The notes: generated from the sequence alone by a model not told the origin. 64,000 nucleotides of DNA from Hyphomonadaceae bacterium (GCA_019753105.1 JAIELJ010000006.1:248001-312000), one strand, 5' to 3'. Counted from the first letter of the stretch, positions 15,392 through 24,799 are shown. Numbers and translations: made by a program.

Positions 15392-16812
15392 GCTGCGCTT
15401 TCTTGGGCGTATTCTTCCGCGAAGCTATCGACCGCTGCGGCGAGCCGGTCAATCTGATCTCGCGTGGTCAGGGGGCTGACCAGCATCATCATGTGAAACG
15501 GCGCGATAAGGATGCCGCGATTGATGAGATAAAGGTGCAGCGCGTGATTCAGCTCCGCCTGCGCCAGAGCCGGCCGCATGGCGGCGGCGTTCTGCGGCGG
15601 CTCTGGCGCAAAGATGATCTCCGCACGCGCGCCGACATGAACCACGCGCCACGGCAGCTTGTGCTTGGCGATGACGGCGTTGAGCGCGGCGACCAGCGCT
15701 TCGGCGCCGTTGAGCATCGTGGCGTAAGCCTCAGGCGTCGCGATCTCGCGCAACGTTGCGCCGATGGCGGCGATACCCATGGCGTTGCCGGCGAGCGTCG
15801 TGCCGATGCCGGAGCGGCCGCTTCTTGGACCGCCGGCGTCCTCGCCGGCGGTGGTTGAACTTGGTGAAGCTTGCGCAGTTTTTGGGGCCGCCGCCGGCGA
15901 GACGCCGGCGGTCCAAGATTGGATGCGCTCGCCGAGTTCGGCGCTGACACCCCAGACGGCGGCGGGGAAGCCACCGGCGATGGCTTTGCCGATGACGAGA
16001 GCATCTGGCGATAAACCCCACGCCTTCGTCGCGCCACCGGGGCCAGTGGAAAGCGTATGCGTCTCATCGAGTATAAGAAGTGCGCCCGCCGTCTTCGCGT
16101 GCGTCTGCACACGCTTCCAGAACTTCTCCTCCGGCAGGATCATCCCGCAATTGGTCATCGCGGGCTCCGCCAGGATCGCCGCGACATCGCCTTGCGCAAG
16201 CGCTGCCTCCAGCGCGCGAATATCGTTGAACGGCACGGCGCGCGTTGTGCGCGTCATGTCGAAGACTTGGCCGATGAGGCCAGCATCAGGCCGCGTACGG
16301 CCGTGGCGCAGCTCGACGAAGCAATCCTCGACCATGCCGTGATAGCAACCGTCGAACACGACGATCACGGGTTTGCCAGTCACCGCCCGCGCCCAACGGA
16401 TGAGCGCGCGATTGGCATCCGATGCGGAGAGCGTGGTCTGCCAAAACGGCAAACCAAAGCGCTCCGCCAACAGCGCGCCAACATTCGCCGCCTCCTCCGT
16501 GGGCAACATGAACGTCGCGCCCCGCCGCGCTTGCTCCGCTATCGCGCGCGCGATCTCGGGGCGGCCGTGGCCGAACATGCCGGGCGTGTCGCCGAGGCAG
16601 AAATCGTCGTAAGTGTTGTCGTCGATATCAGTCAGCACCGCGCCTTCGCCATCCTCGGCGACGATGGTGCAAGGTGCGGCCCAATCGTTCATCCAATGAA
16701 ACGGCGCGCCGAAGAGCCAGTGCTCTTTCAAGGCGCCCGCATGGGCTGCGCTCTTGGGATGCGTCTCGATGAAACGCTGCGTTTCGCGGGCGATGAGATC
16801 GGTTAGCGGCAC
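15388..16812 (-). CDS. Class III aminotransferase of the glutamate-1-semialdehyde-aminomutase subgroup, with in-frame repeat insertion
   Basis: A 474-residue PLP enzyme. Landmarks are FGHGRPEIARAI, DGCYHGMVED, LDETHTLSTGPGG and the PLP lysine in VIGKAIAGGFPAAVWG. The fold is that of glutamate-1-semialdehyde 2,1-aminomutase and related aminotransferases. After ELGERIQ the protein contains about 34 residues (from SWTAGVSPA through AGEDAGGPRSG) encoded by a palindromic repeat, before the family sequence resumes at GIGTTLAGNAMG; this loop lies outside the catalytic blocks. As first gene of the polyamine operon it may transaminate a pathway intermediate. It is not a haem-pathway HemL by context. 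Function beyond the family is inferred. Confidence 0.75.
   Translation of the reverse strand: MPLTDLIARETQRFIETHPKSAAHAGALKEHWLFGAPFHWMNDWAAPCTIVAEDGEGAVLTDIDDNTYDDFCLGDTPGMFGHGRPEIARAIAEQARRGATFMLPTEEAANVGALLAERFGLPFWQTTLSASDANRALIRWARAVTGKPVIVVFDGCYHGMVEDCFVELRHGRTRPDAGLIGQVFDMTRTTRAVPFNDIRALEAALAQGDVAAILAEPAMTNCGMILPEEKFWKRVQTHAKTAGALLILDETHTLSTGPGGATKAWGLSPDALVIGKAIAGGFPAAVWGVSAELGERIQSWTAGVSPAAAPKTAQASPSSTTAGEDAGGPRSGRSGIGTTLAGNAMGIAAIGATLREIATPEAYATMLNGAEALVAALNAVIAKHKLPWRVVHVGARAEIIFAPEPPQNAAAMRPALAQAELNHALHLYLINRGILIAPFHMMMLVSPLTTRDQIDRLAAAVDSFAEEYAQESAA
15824..15917. repeat. GC-rich inverted repeat element, copy 2 (inside an aminotransferase gene)
   Basis: Left arm 15824-15851 and right arm 15891-15917 are inverted copies of one 27-base unit (one extra C in the left arm). 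The right arm is identical to 12815-12841 in copy 1. The 39-base loop is unrelated to copy 1. The element lies within the open reading frame of the aminotransferase at 15388-16812 and keeps it open, adding residues SWTAGVSPA on one side and TAGEDAGGP on the other. This resembles protein-coding palindromic elements such as the Rickettsia RPEs. Confidence 0.88.
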
Positions 16813-16965
16813 AACATCTCCTTAGCGCCCAATTGCGCCGCCTAAAACTACCTTACAAATGGGTCCTGGGTTCTCGGCTTCGCCTCACCCCGGGAAGCGT
16901 CTTCCCTTTGCGTAAGCCTTGATGCGCGTGAAGCTCTCGCTCACACTCGCCCGCGAGGGGATCAC

Positions 16966-18987
16966 ATGAAAAGACTTGCCGCGCTGCTGACCGCGTTCGC
17001 GCTTGCAACAAGCTGCGCGCCACCGCCGCAAGCCGCGACGCGCGCCTATGACTTTGCGATAACTCGTGACGAATACGGCGTCCCCCACGTCCACGGCGCC
17101 ACCGACGCAGACGCCGCCTACGGCCTCGCCTACGCGCACGCCGAAGACAATTTCGAGACGATCCAAATCACCGTCCTGCTCGGCCGCGGTAAACTCGGCG
17201 CCTATCTCGGCGAAGAAGGCGCGCGCTCGGATTTCCTCTGGCACATGCTCAGTATCGAACGCTCGGTCGAGGAGCGCTATGAGAGCGACATCTCGCCCGA
17301 GTTTCGCGCCATCGTTGAAGCCTACGCTGATGGCTTGAACGCCTACGCCGCTGAGCATCCGGACGAAGTGCTACCGAACGCCGGCAACATCACCGGCCGC
17401 GACGTGATCGCCGGCTCGGCGCTCACCGTGCCCCTGTTCTGGGGGTTTGAGCGCACGCTCGGCATGGTCGCCAACGAAGACGGCCATCCCTGCACCGTTG
17501 AAGAAGCGCGAGGCCCGACGAGCGATTGGGGCTCCAACGCCTTCGCTGTTGCGCCCCGCCGCAGCGATGACGGGCACACGCGTCTCATCGTCAACTCGCA
17601 CCAGCCGTGGGCGGGGCCGGTCGCCTGGTACGAAGCGCGCGTGTCGAGCGATACGGGCTGGCTGATGCATGGCGGCCTCTTCCCCGGCTCGCCCTTCCCT
17701 GTGCTGGGCACGAACGGTCACTTGGGTTTCGCAGCGACAGTCAACCTTCCCGATCTCGCCGACATCTATCAGCTCACCACCGACGACCAGCATCGCGGCC
17801 AATATTTCTTCGACGGCGAGTGGCGGCGCTTTGAAGAGCGCACGATTTGGCTGTGGGTGAAGATGGGCTGGTTCACGATCCCCATCCCACGCACATTGCG
17901 TTTCACGGTGCATGGCCCCGCGTTCGAAACCGCCGATGGGTGGGTCGCGGTGCGTTACGCCGGCGAGGGCGAATTGCGCGCGCTGGAGCAATTCTATCGC
18001 ATGGGGCGCTCGGAGAATTACGAGCAATGGCGCGAAGCGATGGCGATGCGCGCCATCCCATCGTTCAATTTCATGTACGCCGATCAGACCGGCCGCATCG
18101 GCTATCTCTACAACGCCATCATCCCACGTCGCGCTGAAGGCTACGATTGGCGCGGGTGCGTGCCAGGCGATACGAGCGCGAACGTCTGGGCGATGGATGA
18201 TCGCGTCGACGCGCCGGAATTGGTCGATCCCTCCTCCGGCTGGCTCGCGAGCACCAATGGCGCGCCATGGGCGATCACCGATGAGGCCGCCAATATCGGG
18301 CCCGACGCTTTCCCGGATGCGGCGCCAGCGATCGAAACCTACGTCACCAATCGCGGCTATCGTGCGATGGAAATCCTATCGCCGCTCGCCCGCATCAGCG
18401 ATGCGCAATTGCTTGAGGCAAAGTTTGATCTCGTATCGAGCGAACGCTCTCAGACCATGGAGATGGTGCGCCTGATCCTCGCGACCGATGGGAGCGGCGA
18501 TGCAGAGCTCACTGAAATTCAGAACCTGCTGCGCAGCTGGGATCAGCGCGCCGCGAACGATAGCCCAGCGGCAGCGCTCGTCGGCATGGCGTTCCAGACG
18601 CTCTACAATGCCGAACGCGCGAATGAGCCGCGACCCGACCCGGTGCAATCCGCACGCGATGCGGCGACTCAACTGCGCCAGCACTTTGCCCGCATCGATC
18701 CGCCATTGGGCGACGTGCTGCGCTTGCGGCGCGGCGATGTCGACCTGCCGCTCGAAGGCGCGCCTGATGTGTTGCGCGCGTTGCGCTGGGCCTACGACGA
18801 TGACGGCCGCGCCAATGCGAATTTCGGCGATGGCTTCATGATGGTGATGGATTGGGCGCCGGATGGCACGCTCTCCACACGCGTCATCCACCAATGGGGC
18901 GCGAGCGAGCGGCCCGAGAGCGAGCATTACAACGATCAATCGGAGATGTTCGCCCAACGCCAATGGCGGAGAATTGAACTCGACTGA
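16966..18987 (+). CDS. Penicillin acylase family protein (possible AHL acylase), exported
   Basis: A 673-residue Ntn-hydrolase precursor. A signal peptide with a possible lipobox ends at ATSC (Cys17). The alpha-chain start RDEYGVPHVHG and GLAYAHAEDN are typical of the family. The autoprocessing site is SDWG-SNAFAV, making Ser190 the N-terminal nucleophile of the beta chain. Family members cleave amide-linked acyl groups, for instance beta-lactam side chains or acyl-homoserine lactones (PvdQ, QuiP, HacA). It is shorter than PvdQ. No LuxI/LuxR genes are nearby, so the natural substrate is open. It is transcribed divergently from the polyamine operon across 153 bases. Confidence 0.85.
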   Translation: MKRLAALLTAFALATSCAPPPQAATRAYDFAITRDEYGVPHVHGATDADAAYGLAYAHAEDNFETIQITVLLGRGKLGAYLGEEGARSDFLWHMLSIERSVEERYESDISPEFRAIVEAYADGLNAYAAEHPDEVLPNAGNITGRDVIAGSALTVPLFWGFERTLGMVANEDGHPCTVEEARGPTSDWGSNAFAVAPRRSDDGHTRLIVNSHQPWAGPVAWYEARVSSDTGWLMHGGLFPGSPFPVLGTNGHLGFAATVNLPDLADIYQLTTDDQHRGQYFFDGEWRRFEERTIWLWVKMGWFTIPIPRTLRFTVHGPAFETADGWVAVRYAGEGELRALEQFYRMGRSENYEQWREAMAMRAIPSFNFMYADQTGRIGYLYNAIIPRRAEGYDWRGCVPGDTSANVWAMDDRVDAPELVDPSSGWLASTNGAPWAITDEAANIGPDAFPDAAPAIETYVTNRGYRAMEILSPLARISDAQLLEAKFDLVSSERSQTMEMVRLILATDGSGDAELTEIQNLLRSWDQRAANDSPAAALVGMAFQTLYNAERANEPRPDPVQSARDAATQLRQHFARIDPPLGDVLRLRRGDVDLPLEGAPDVLRALRWAYDDDGRANANFGDGFMMVMDWAPDGTLSTRVIHQWGASERPESEHYNDQSEMFAQRQWRRIELD

Positions 18988-19045
18988 CTGAGATCAAAAC
19001 CAGCTTCGCCTCTCCCAGCTACACAAATCGGGGTGAGGAGAGCGA

Positions 19046-19297
19046 ATGCACACTGAACACTTGGACCGGGCCCTGGCGGAAGAGTTCGCTGGCCACGGCG
19101 AGGCCATACATCGACTCAAAATCTCGGACCCGACGTTCAAATCGTTGATGGAACGCAACCACGCGATTTGGCTCGAGGTCCACCGCATCGAAAGCGGCGA
19201 GGCAGCCGCGTCCGACGATTATCTTGAATCTCTCAAGAAGCAGCGCCTCGTCGTGCTGGATGAAATCGCGGTCGCAATTCGCAAAGCCGAAGCCTAG
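19046..19297 (+). CDS. DUF465/YdcH-family small protein
   Basis: An 83-residue helical protein with the usual DUF465 pattern: HGEAIHRLKISDPTFKSLMERN at the front and LKKQRLVVLDEIAVAIRK at the end. The family is predicted to form short helical hairpins or coiled coils; its biochemical role is not established. A GGGGTGAGGAG stretch upstream gives a strong ribosome-binding site for the ATG at 19046. It sits between the acylase and the BauA-like gene without evident functional link. Confidence 0.85.
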   Translation: MHTEHLDRALAEEFAGHGEAIHRLKISDPTFKSLMERNHAIWLEVHRIESGEAAASDDYLESLKKQRLVVLDEIAVAIRKAEA

Positions 19298-19348
19298 CCT
19301 GCTATCACACCTCTTGCGGTGACGTGCGCTGCGGACGCAGAATGGCGC

Positions 19349-20671
19349 ATGCCTGACACGCCGCGCCCCAATTCGCTCGACGCCTTCTGGATGCCGTTCA
19401 CGCCGAACAAGGCGTTTAAGGCCGATCCGCGCATGATCGTACGCGCCGAGGGCATGCACTATTACACACCGGATGGGCGGGCCGTGCTCGATGGCACGTC
19501 CGGCTTATGGTGTTGCGCGGCGGGGCACGGGCGCAAGCCGATCGTGGAAGCCATCCAACGCGCGGCGGCCGAACTCGACTACGCGACGACGTTCAATCTC
19601 GGCCACCCGTCAGCATTCGAATTCGCCAATCGCCTGGGCGCGATCTTGCCCGATCAGCTTGACCGCATCTTCTTCACCAATAGCGGCAGCGAGTCCGCCG
19701 ATACGGCGCTCAAGATCGCGCTCGCGTATCAGAAAGCGCGCGGCAAAGCCGGCAAGTATCGCCTGATCGGCCGCGAGCGCGGCTATCACGGCACCAATTT
19801 TGGCGGCATCAGCGTTGGCGGCATCGTCCGCAACCGCATGACCTATGGCCCGATGGTGGCCGGCGTCGATCACTTGCCGCACACACTCGACATCCAGCGC
19901 AACGCCTTCTCGCGCGGAGAGCCAGAGCACGGCGTTGAGTTCGCCGATGCGCTGGAGCGCATCGTGCAATTGCATGATGCAAGCACGATCGCCGCCGTCA
20001 TGGTAGAGCCAGTCGCGGGCTCAACTGGCGTGATCATGCCGCCGAAGAATTATCTGAACCGCCTGCGCGAGCTTTGCACCAAACACGACATCTTGCTGAT
20101 CTTCGATGAAGTCATCACCGGCTTCGGCCGCCTCGGCGCCCCGTTTGCTGCGGATTTTTTCGGCGTGAAGCCGGATATTCTGACGATGGCCAAAGCCATC
20201 ACCAATGCCGCCGTGCCGATGGGCGCCGTCGCCTGCTCGCGCGAGATTTACGACACCATCCTCGCCAATGCCGACACGCCGATCGAACTCTTCCACGGCT
20301 ATACGACGAGCGGCCATCCTCTTGCTTGCGCGGCGGGGATCGCGACGCTCGATGTCTATCGCGAAGAGCGTTTGTTCGAGCGCGCTGCAGAGCTTGCGCC
20401 CTATTGGGAAGACGCGATGCACGGCCTGCGCGATGCGCCGCACGTGATCGACATTCGCAATCTTGGGCTTATTGGCGGCATCGAACTCGAACCGCGCCCC
20501 GGCGCTCCGACGGCGCGGGCGCTAGAGGTTTTCCGTAAGTGCTTCGACGCCGGCGTGCTTGTGCGCGTTACGGGCGACATCATCGCGTTTTCGCCGCCGC
20601 TGATCATTGAGAAAGCGCAGATCGATCAGATCGCGGACACGGTGCGCGCTGCACTCAAGAGCGTAGCGTGA
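19349..20671 (+). CDS. bauA: Omega-amino acid-pyruvate aminotransferase (BauA-like)
   Basis: A 440-residue class III aminotransferase that tracks Pseudomonas BauA in remembered sequence: FWMPFTPNKAFKADPRMIV, GTSGLWCCAAGHGRK, DHLPHTLD, FDEVITGFGRLG, and PLP lysine in MAKAITNAAVPMGA. It would convert beta-alanine and pyruvate to malonate semialdehyde and alanine. Beta-alanine arises from spermidine catabolism, linking it loosely to the polyamine island. ATG 19349 was chosen to match the family N-terminus; a GTG at 19319 is possible. It overlaps the GNAT gene by four bases. Confidence 0.85.
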   Translation: MPDTPRPNSLDAFWMPFTPNKAFKADPRMIVRAEGMHYYTPDGRAVLDGTSGLWCCAAGHGRKPIVEAIQRAAAELDYATTFNLGHPSAFEFANRLGAILPDQLDRIFFTNSGSESADTALKIALAYQKARGKAGKYRLIGRERGYHGTNFGGISVGGIVRNRMTYGPMVAGVDHLPHTLDIQRNAFSRGEPEHGVEFADALERIVQLHDASTIAAVMVEPVAGSTGVIMPPKNYLNRLRELCTKHDILLIFDEVITGFGRLGAPFAADFFGVKPDILTMAKAITNAAVPMGAVACSREIYDTILANADTPIELFHGYTTSGHPLACAAGIATLDVYREERLFERAAELAPYWEDAMHGLRDAPHVIDIRNLGLIGGIELEPRPGAPTARALEVFRKCFDAGVLVRVTGDIIAFSPPLIIEKAQIDQIADTVRAALKSVA

Positions 20672-21159
20672 CCGAACTGCTTACTGACGAAGCCGCGATC
20701 GACCGGGCCGGCACTGACGCAATCACCGCTTTGACTCAGGCTGCGACCGCCGCCACGTTTTACGGTGCACCTCTGTCGGAGGAGCAAATCGCGGCCAACA
20801 AGCGCATCGTGACCATTAGTGCAGCGACCTGCGCGGCCGCGGCGACCAACGCAAACCAACATCTCGCCGCCGCGTTCGTGGATGACCGTTTCGCCGGCTA
20901 TGTGATTGCCACGCGCCACGACTCGTCCGGTCACGAACTCGACTGGCTCATGGTCCATCCGGACTTCCGCGGCTCTCCGGTTTCAAGCACGCTGATGATG
21001 GCGGGCATGGACTGGCTAGGCCACGACAAGCCCATGTGGCTCAACGTGATCGCCTTCAACGCGCGCGCAATTCGCTTCTACGAAAAATTCGGCTTTGCCA
21101 TCGATCCCACCGCCGAGTCTCGGCATGTGGTGCCACACAGGATCATGCGGCGCGCCTAG
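20668..21159 (+). CDS. GNAT-family N-acetyltransferase
   Basis: 163 residues, starting with GTG inside the stop of bauA (GTGA 20668-20671), so translation is coupled. The GNAT core is visible: ELDWLMVHPDFRG as strand 4 and motif A (a degenerate acetyl-CoA loop, FRGSPVSSTLM), then LNVIAFNARAIRFYEKFGF as motif B. The N-terminal third is alanine- and threonine-rich without a recognised domain. The acceptor substrate is unknown; coupling to BauA may hint at an amine or amino acid. Confidence 0.78.
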   Translation: MTELLTDEAAIDRAGTDAITALTQAATAATFYGAPLSEEQIAANKRIVTISAATCAAAATNANQHLAAAFVDDRFAGYVIATRHDSSGHELDWLMVHPDFRGSPVSSTLMMAGMDWLGHDKPMWLNVIAFNARAIRFYEKFGFAIDPTAESRHVVPHRIMRRA

Positions 21160-21179
21160 TCAGACGCGCCGCCGACCCG

Positions 21180-24100
21180 TTAGCGATTGATCGTCACAGC
21201 CAACACGTTGTCCGCCGAGTTGCGGTCGATCCGTTTATTGTACGGATCGACACCAACGTGGCTCGGTTCACGCGCGACGGTAAAGCGGATTTCCTGACGC
21301 CCGCTTGAGAGCGGGCGACGTTCGAAGGCGATCACATCTTCCGATGAGAACGAACCACGGCCGGGCTCGGCGCTGAACACGCCGAATTCGAACTGCTCGT
21401 TCAGCGGCGCTTCTGTCTCCTCGCCTTCGCCGTCGGCGTAGAACTTCCGCGCTTCGACCTGCATGACCACATCCCATGTCCCTTGCGCATTCTGCGTCGC
21501 TGTCGCCTCCGCTACGCGCGCATCGTAGAGCGTGATGCGTTCGAAGAGATCGGTGATCAGCTGCGCGTGCTCGGGGCCGGCTTCTTCACGAAGGATGGTC
21601 ACGAAGTCGATCGAGCGCGGATAGGGATTGCCACGGAACGAGTATGCCTCCAGCAGACGCTGCAAAGCACGGTTGACGACTTCCTCGCCCACTTCGTTGC
21701 GCAGGAAATACATCACCAGCGCGCCCTTGCGGTAGTGAATGTAGGGCTGGTTCTCCACCCGCATCAGCGGCAGCTCTTCGATCACTTCGCCGCCGCGCGA
21801 GCGGAGGTAGCGATCAAGCTCGTAGCGGAGGAAGCGGCGAACCTGGTCGGGCCCGTACATCTCTTCCATCACCAACAGCGCCGAATATTGCGCGAAGGTT
21901 TCCGACAGCATGGTCGAGCCTTGCATGTCGGCGCCGATGAGCTGGTGCGCCCACCATTGGTGCGCGACTTCGTGCGCCGTCACGTAGGTGACGAGATCGA
22001 TGCGATCGGAGACGGTTGCGTCGGATTCCTCGAAGCGGTTGAGGAAGCCGATATCTTCCGAATACGGCACCGTGTTCGCGAACGCCTGCGCAAAGCTCGC
22101 ATAGCCCGGAAACTCCAGAATGCGCATCTGCCGGAATTGGAACGGCGAGAACTCGCGCGAGAACAGATCGAGCGAAACCTCCATCGCCCGCATCATCCGG
22201 TCGATATTGTAGGCGTGTTCCGGGTGATAATAGATCTCCAGGTTCACGTCGTTCCACTGCCCGCGCGCGACTTCGTACGCAGCAGACTGGATCGAGAAGA
22301 AGTGCATGATCGGCGCATCGGTGCGGAAACGCACGGTGCGGCGGCCATTGTTGCTTTCATCCGAGACGACATAACCAGGCGCGATCGGAATTTGATCGGC
22401 GTCGGTCGTGACCGTGATGTCGGCGTTCACCCAATCGGAGTCATGGCGCAGATATTGGAAGCGGCGCGCTGCGTCGTCTTCCAATGTGGGCATACGCAGA
22501 TCGACCGGCAGGTTCTGACGGCGGCGAATATTGCGGTCCTGCAGTGTTTGATTGCGATTGAAGCCGAAGGACGGCGTGAAAGCGCCGTTGTTGATGAACG
22601 TTCCGTTGTTTTGCACGCTCGACAACGCATTGGTGTTGGTGAAGCCCTGGCGACGATCGGCCGTTGAGAAACGAATCTCACGGCGCTCACCCGGCTGCAT
22701 CGGCGTCGTGAAACGCCAGATCTGATACGGATAGGCCTCCGGCTCGCTCGTATAGTCGCGCGCGAGTTCGGCACCATCGACTTCTACGCGATCGAGATCA
22801 AGCAAGCGCGGCCAGTTGAGATGCACTTCGGCCAAAGGCGCGCCGGTGCGGTTCTCGATCGCGTAAACGCCGGTTGCGCTGAACGTGTGCTGACGCGGCT
22901 GCAGATCGACAGTCAGCGTCACGTCCGTGATCGTCGGCTGCGGCGCGTTCTCATACTGGATGAGTTCGCGTTCCATGTTCGCCAGCCAGCGCTCGTTCGA
23001 GACGTTCGACTGATACGTGTTCAAGACGTTGGTGTTGTAGAAGATCCAACCACCGACGCCGGCAAAGCCAAGCACCAGCACGGCCAGCACGGCGCCCCCG
23101 CCCTGCACGATGCGGCGCGGCATTGCGCGCAAGCGCGGAAGGAGCCGCGTATCAGCGCCACGACGCCAGAGCAGATAGGCGAACACAACGAGGATGAGCG
23201 CGCCCAGCGTCCAGTAAACCTGGAACCAGGTCGGCGCGATCCAGTAATGGCCGCCGACATTCATGTCCGACGTCGGCATCGGCGGGCCGCCGCCATAGAG
23301 GTAGAGATTATGATCGAAGCCCATCTGCGAAAGCGTGATCGTGCTGATCAAATAGAGCAGCATCAGACCCCAGCCGACAAATTTGTGCGGCGAGATCGCT
23401 TGCAGAAACACTGAGAGCGCAGCGATGCCGAAGCAGGCGCCAAGGTTCGGCAGCACATACCAGAGCACGTACTTATCGAGCTCAAAGTTCGTGTAGCCCT
23501 TCATCGCCTGGATCGCGACGCCCGTGCCCATGCCGACCAGCAGCACAGCGAGCAGCGCCGTAAACAGCGCCAGCACTTTCGGCGCTACGAAGCTCCAGTC
23601 CGGCGCCGGCGTTGAATCGACGATCTCATGGATGCGGCGCTCGCGATCGCGCCAAACGAGCTCGCCACCGTAATAGATGGCGATCAGGATTGGGCCGAGC
23701 GTGAACGTGCCGGAGAGCAACTGCGCGAAGAGACGCGTGACCGGATAGGTGATGACGCCATTCTGCTCGGTCGAAAACCAGAGCGCGCCGCCGGCGTTCA
23801 GCAAGCCAAGCGCCATCAGAACGATAAAAGCCGGGCTACGGAAGAGATAGCCGAACTCGAAACGCGCGCGCGTGATGAGCTGCGTCCACGATGCGCCGGC
23901 GCCGAAATATTGCTTCGACGCGCCGATGCTGAGCACGTGCTCTGGCGGCGCGGATTGCTTCTCTTCCTTGAACTTCTTCTTCGAGCCGCGCGCCGAGAAG
24001 CTGAACAGGAAGTACGCAAGCGCCAGCGAAGCAATCGCCACCCCGCCCCAGATGGCGCGGTTGCCGAGATAGAGCCCCGTCAGCGGCGGCACCATCGTGT

Positions 24101-24782
24101 TGCGATCGGACGCCGTCCAATAACGCGTGGAGTCGAACAAGGCGCCCAGGCCGTAAGGCTCAAGCAGCGCAACTACCTGTTCGTATTCCGGCCGCGAGAA
24201 GAGGCTGGAGAGCACGACGTAGAGGATGAAAAACGCGATGACGCCCAGATACGTCGCCATCATCGAGCGCGTGACGGTCGCCAACGCAAAGAACATCGAC
24301 GCGCAGAGCAGCAAGGTCGGGAACGCGGCGACACCAAAGGCGTAGGCATAGTGCCACAACACCGTCGGCCCCAACTCTTCCGGATCGAGCCACGGCATGA
24401 ACGAGCCGATCAACATGGCCAGCGGAACCGAGAGCATGATGATCAAGCTGGCGAGGAACGCGCCGAGGAAGCGGCCGAACAAATAATCGAACTTGTTGAT
24501 CTGGGTGGCGCGGATCATCGGCGCAAAGCCGGTCTCGTCATCGCGTATGACAATATTGGCGACGAACGCCACGACCGCGAACTGGCCGAAGATCGCCATG
24601 ATCGCCATCGTGTTGATGATCGCGAACGGGCTGTTGACGTTGACGTTGCCCGCCGCGCCGATCTGGATGAAATCGACGGTTACGCTGCCAAACGTCAGCA
24701 AAAAGAAAATGATGAACGCGATCCACAGGACCGGGTTCTTCAGCTGATAGCCGAACTCGAACGAAGCGACTTTACCAAACAT
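21180..24782 (-). CDS. ABC transporter permease fused to M1-family aminopeptidase
   Basis: A 1200-residue two-part membrane protein. The first 580 or so residues hold ABC-2-type permease segments in two sets, each with multiple hydrophobic spans. The C-terminal half is an M1 metallopeptidase: zinc motif HEVAH at about residues 936-940 followed 18 residues later by the third ligand in LSETFAQYS. The ATPase gene directly upstream completes the transporter. Such fusions are known in Bacteroidota and Proteobacteria but their cargo is unknown; the peptidase should face the periplasm. ATG 24782 has a GAGAGGG ribosome-binding site; an earlier start at 24803 is less likely. It runs convergently with the GNAT gene. 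Confidence 0.88.
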   Translation of the reverse strand: MFGKVASFEFGYQLKNPVLWIAFIIFFLLTFGSVTVDFIQIGAAGNVNVNSPFAIINTMAIMAIFGQFAVVAFVANIVIRDDETGFAPMIRATQINKFDYLFGRFLGAFLASLIIMLSVPLAMLIGSFMPWLDPEELGPTVLWHYAYAFGVAAFPTLLLCASMFFALATVTRSMMATYLGVIAFFILYVVLSSLFSRPEYEQVVALLEPYGLGALFDSTRYWTASDRNTMVPPLTGLYLGNRAIWGGVAIASLALAYFLFSFSARGSKKKFKEEKQSAPPEHVLSIGASKQYFGAGASWTQLITRARFEFGYLFRSPAFIVLMALGLLNAGGALWFSTEQNGVITYPVTRLFAQLLSGTFTLGPILIAIYYGGELVWRDRERRIHEIVDSTPAPDWSFVAPKVLALFTALLAVLLVGMGTGVAIQAMKGYTNFELDKYVLWYVLPNLGACFGIAALSVFLQAISPHKFVGWGLMLLYLISTITLSQMGFDHNLYLYGGGPPMPTSDMNVGGHYWIAPTWFQVYWTLGALILVVFAYLLWRRGADTRLLPRLRAMPRRIVQGGGAVLAVLVLGFAGVGGWIFYNTNVLNTYQSNVSNERWLANMERELIQYENAPQPTITDVTLTVDLQPRQHTFSATGVYAIENRTGAPLAEVHLNWPRLLDLDRVEVDGAELARDYTSEPEAYPYQIWRFTTPMQPGERREIRFSTADRRQGFTNTNALSSVQNNGTFINNGAFTPSFGFNRNQTLQDRNIRRRQNLPVDLRMPTLEDDAARRFQYLRHDSDWVNADITVTTDADQIPIAPGYVVSDESNNGRRTVRFRTDAPIMHFFSIQSAAYEVARGQWNDVNLEIYYHPEHAYNIDRMMRAMEVSLDLFSREFSPFQFRQMRILEFPGYASFAQAFANTVPYSEDIGFLNRFEESDATVSDRIDLVTYVTAHEVAHQWWAHQLIGADMQGSTMLSETFAQYSALLVMEEMYGPDQVRRFLRYELDRYLRSRGGEVIEELPLMRVENQPYIHYRKGALVMYFLRNEVGEEVVNRALQRLLEAYSFRGNPYPRSIDFVTILREEAGPEHAQLITDLFERITLYDARVAEATATQNAQGTWDVVMQVEARKFYADGEGEETEAPLNEQFEFGVFSAEPGRGSFSSEDVIAFERRPLSSGRQEIRFTVAREPSHVGVDPYNKRIDRNSADNVLAVTINR

Positions 24783-24799
24783 AGTATTGCCCTCTCCGA

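Noticed and set aside
15388-16812. Haem-pathway HemL
   Set aside because: The gene leads a polyamine operon and shares only the broad fold; haem assignment would need phylogeny.
21483-22667. A 394-codon plus-strand frame within the ABC-M1 gene
   Set aside because: It is antisense to the M1 peptidase with its clear HEVAH motif, and its composition is typical of a shadow.
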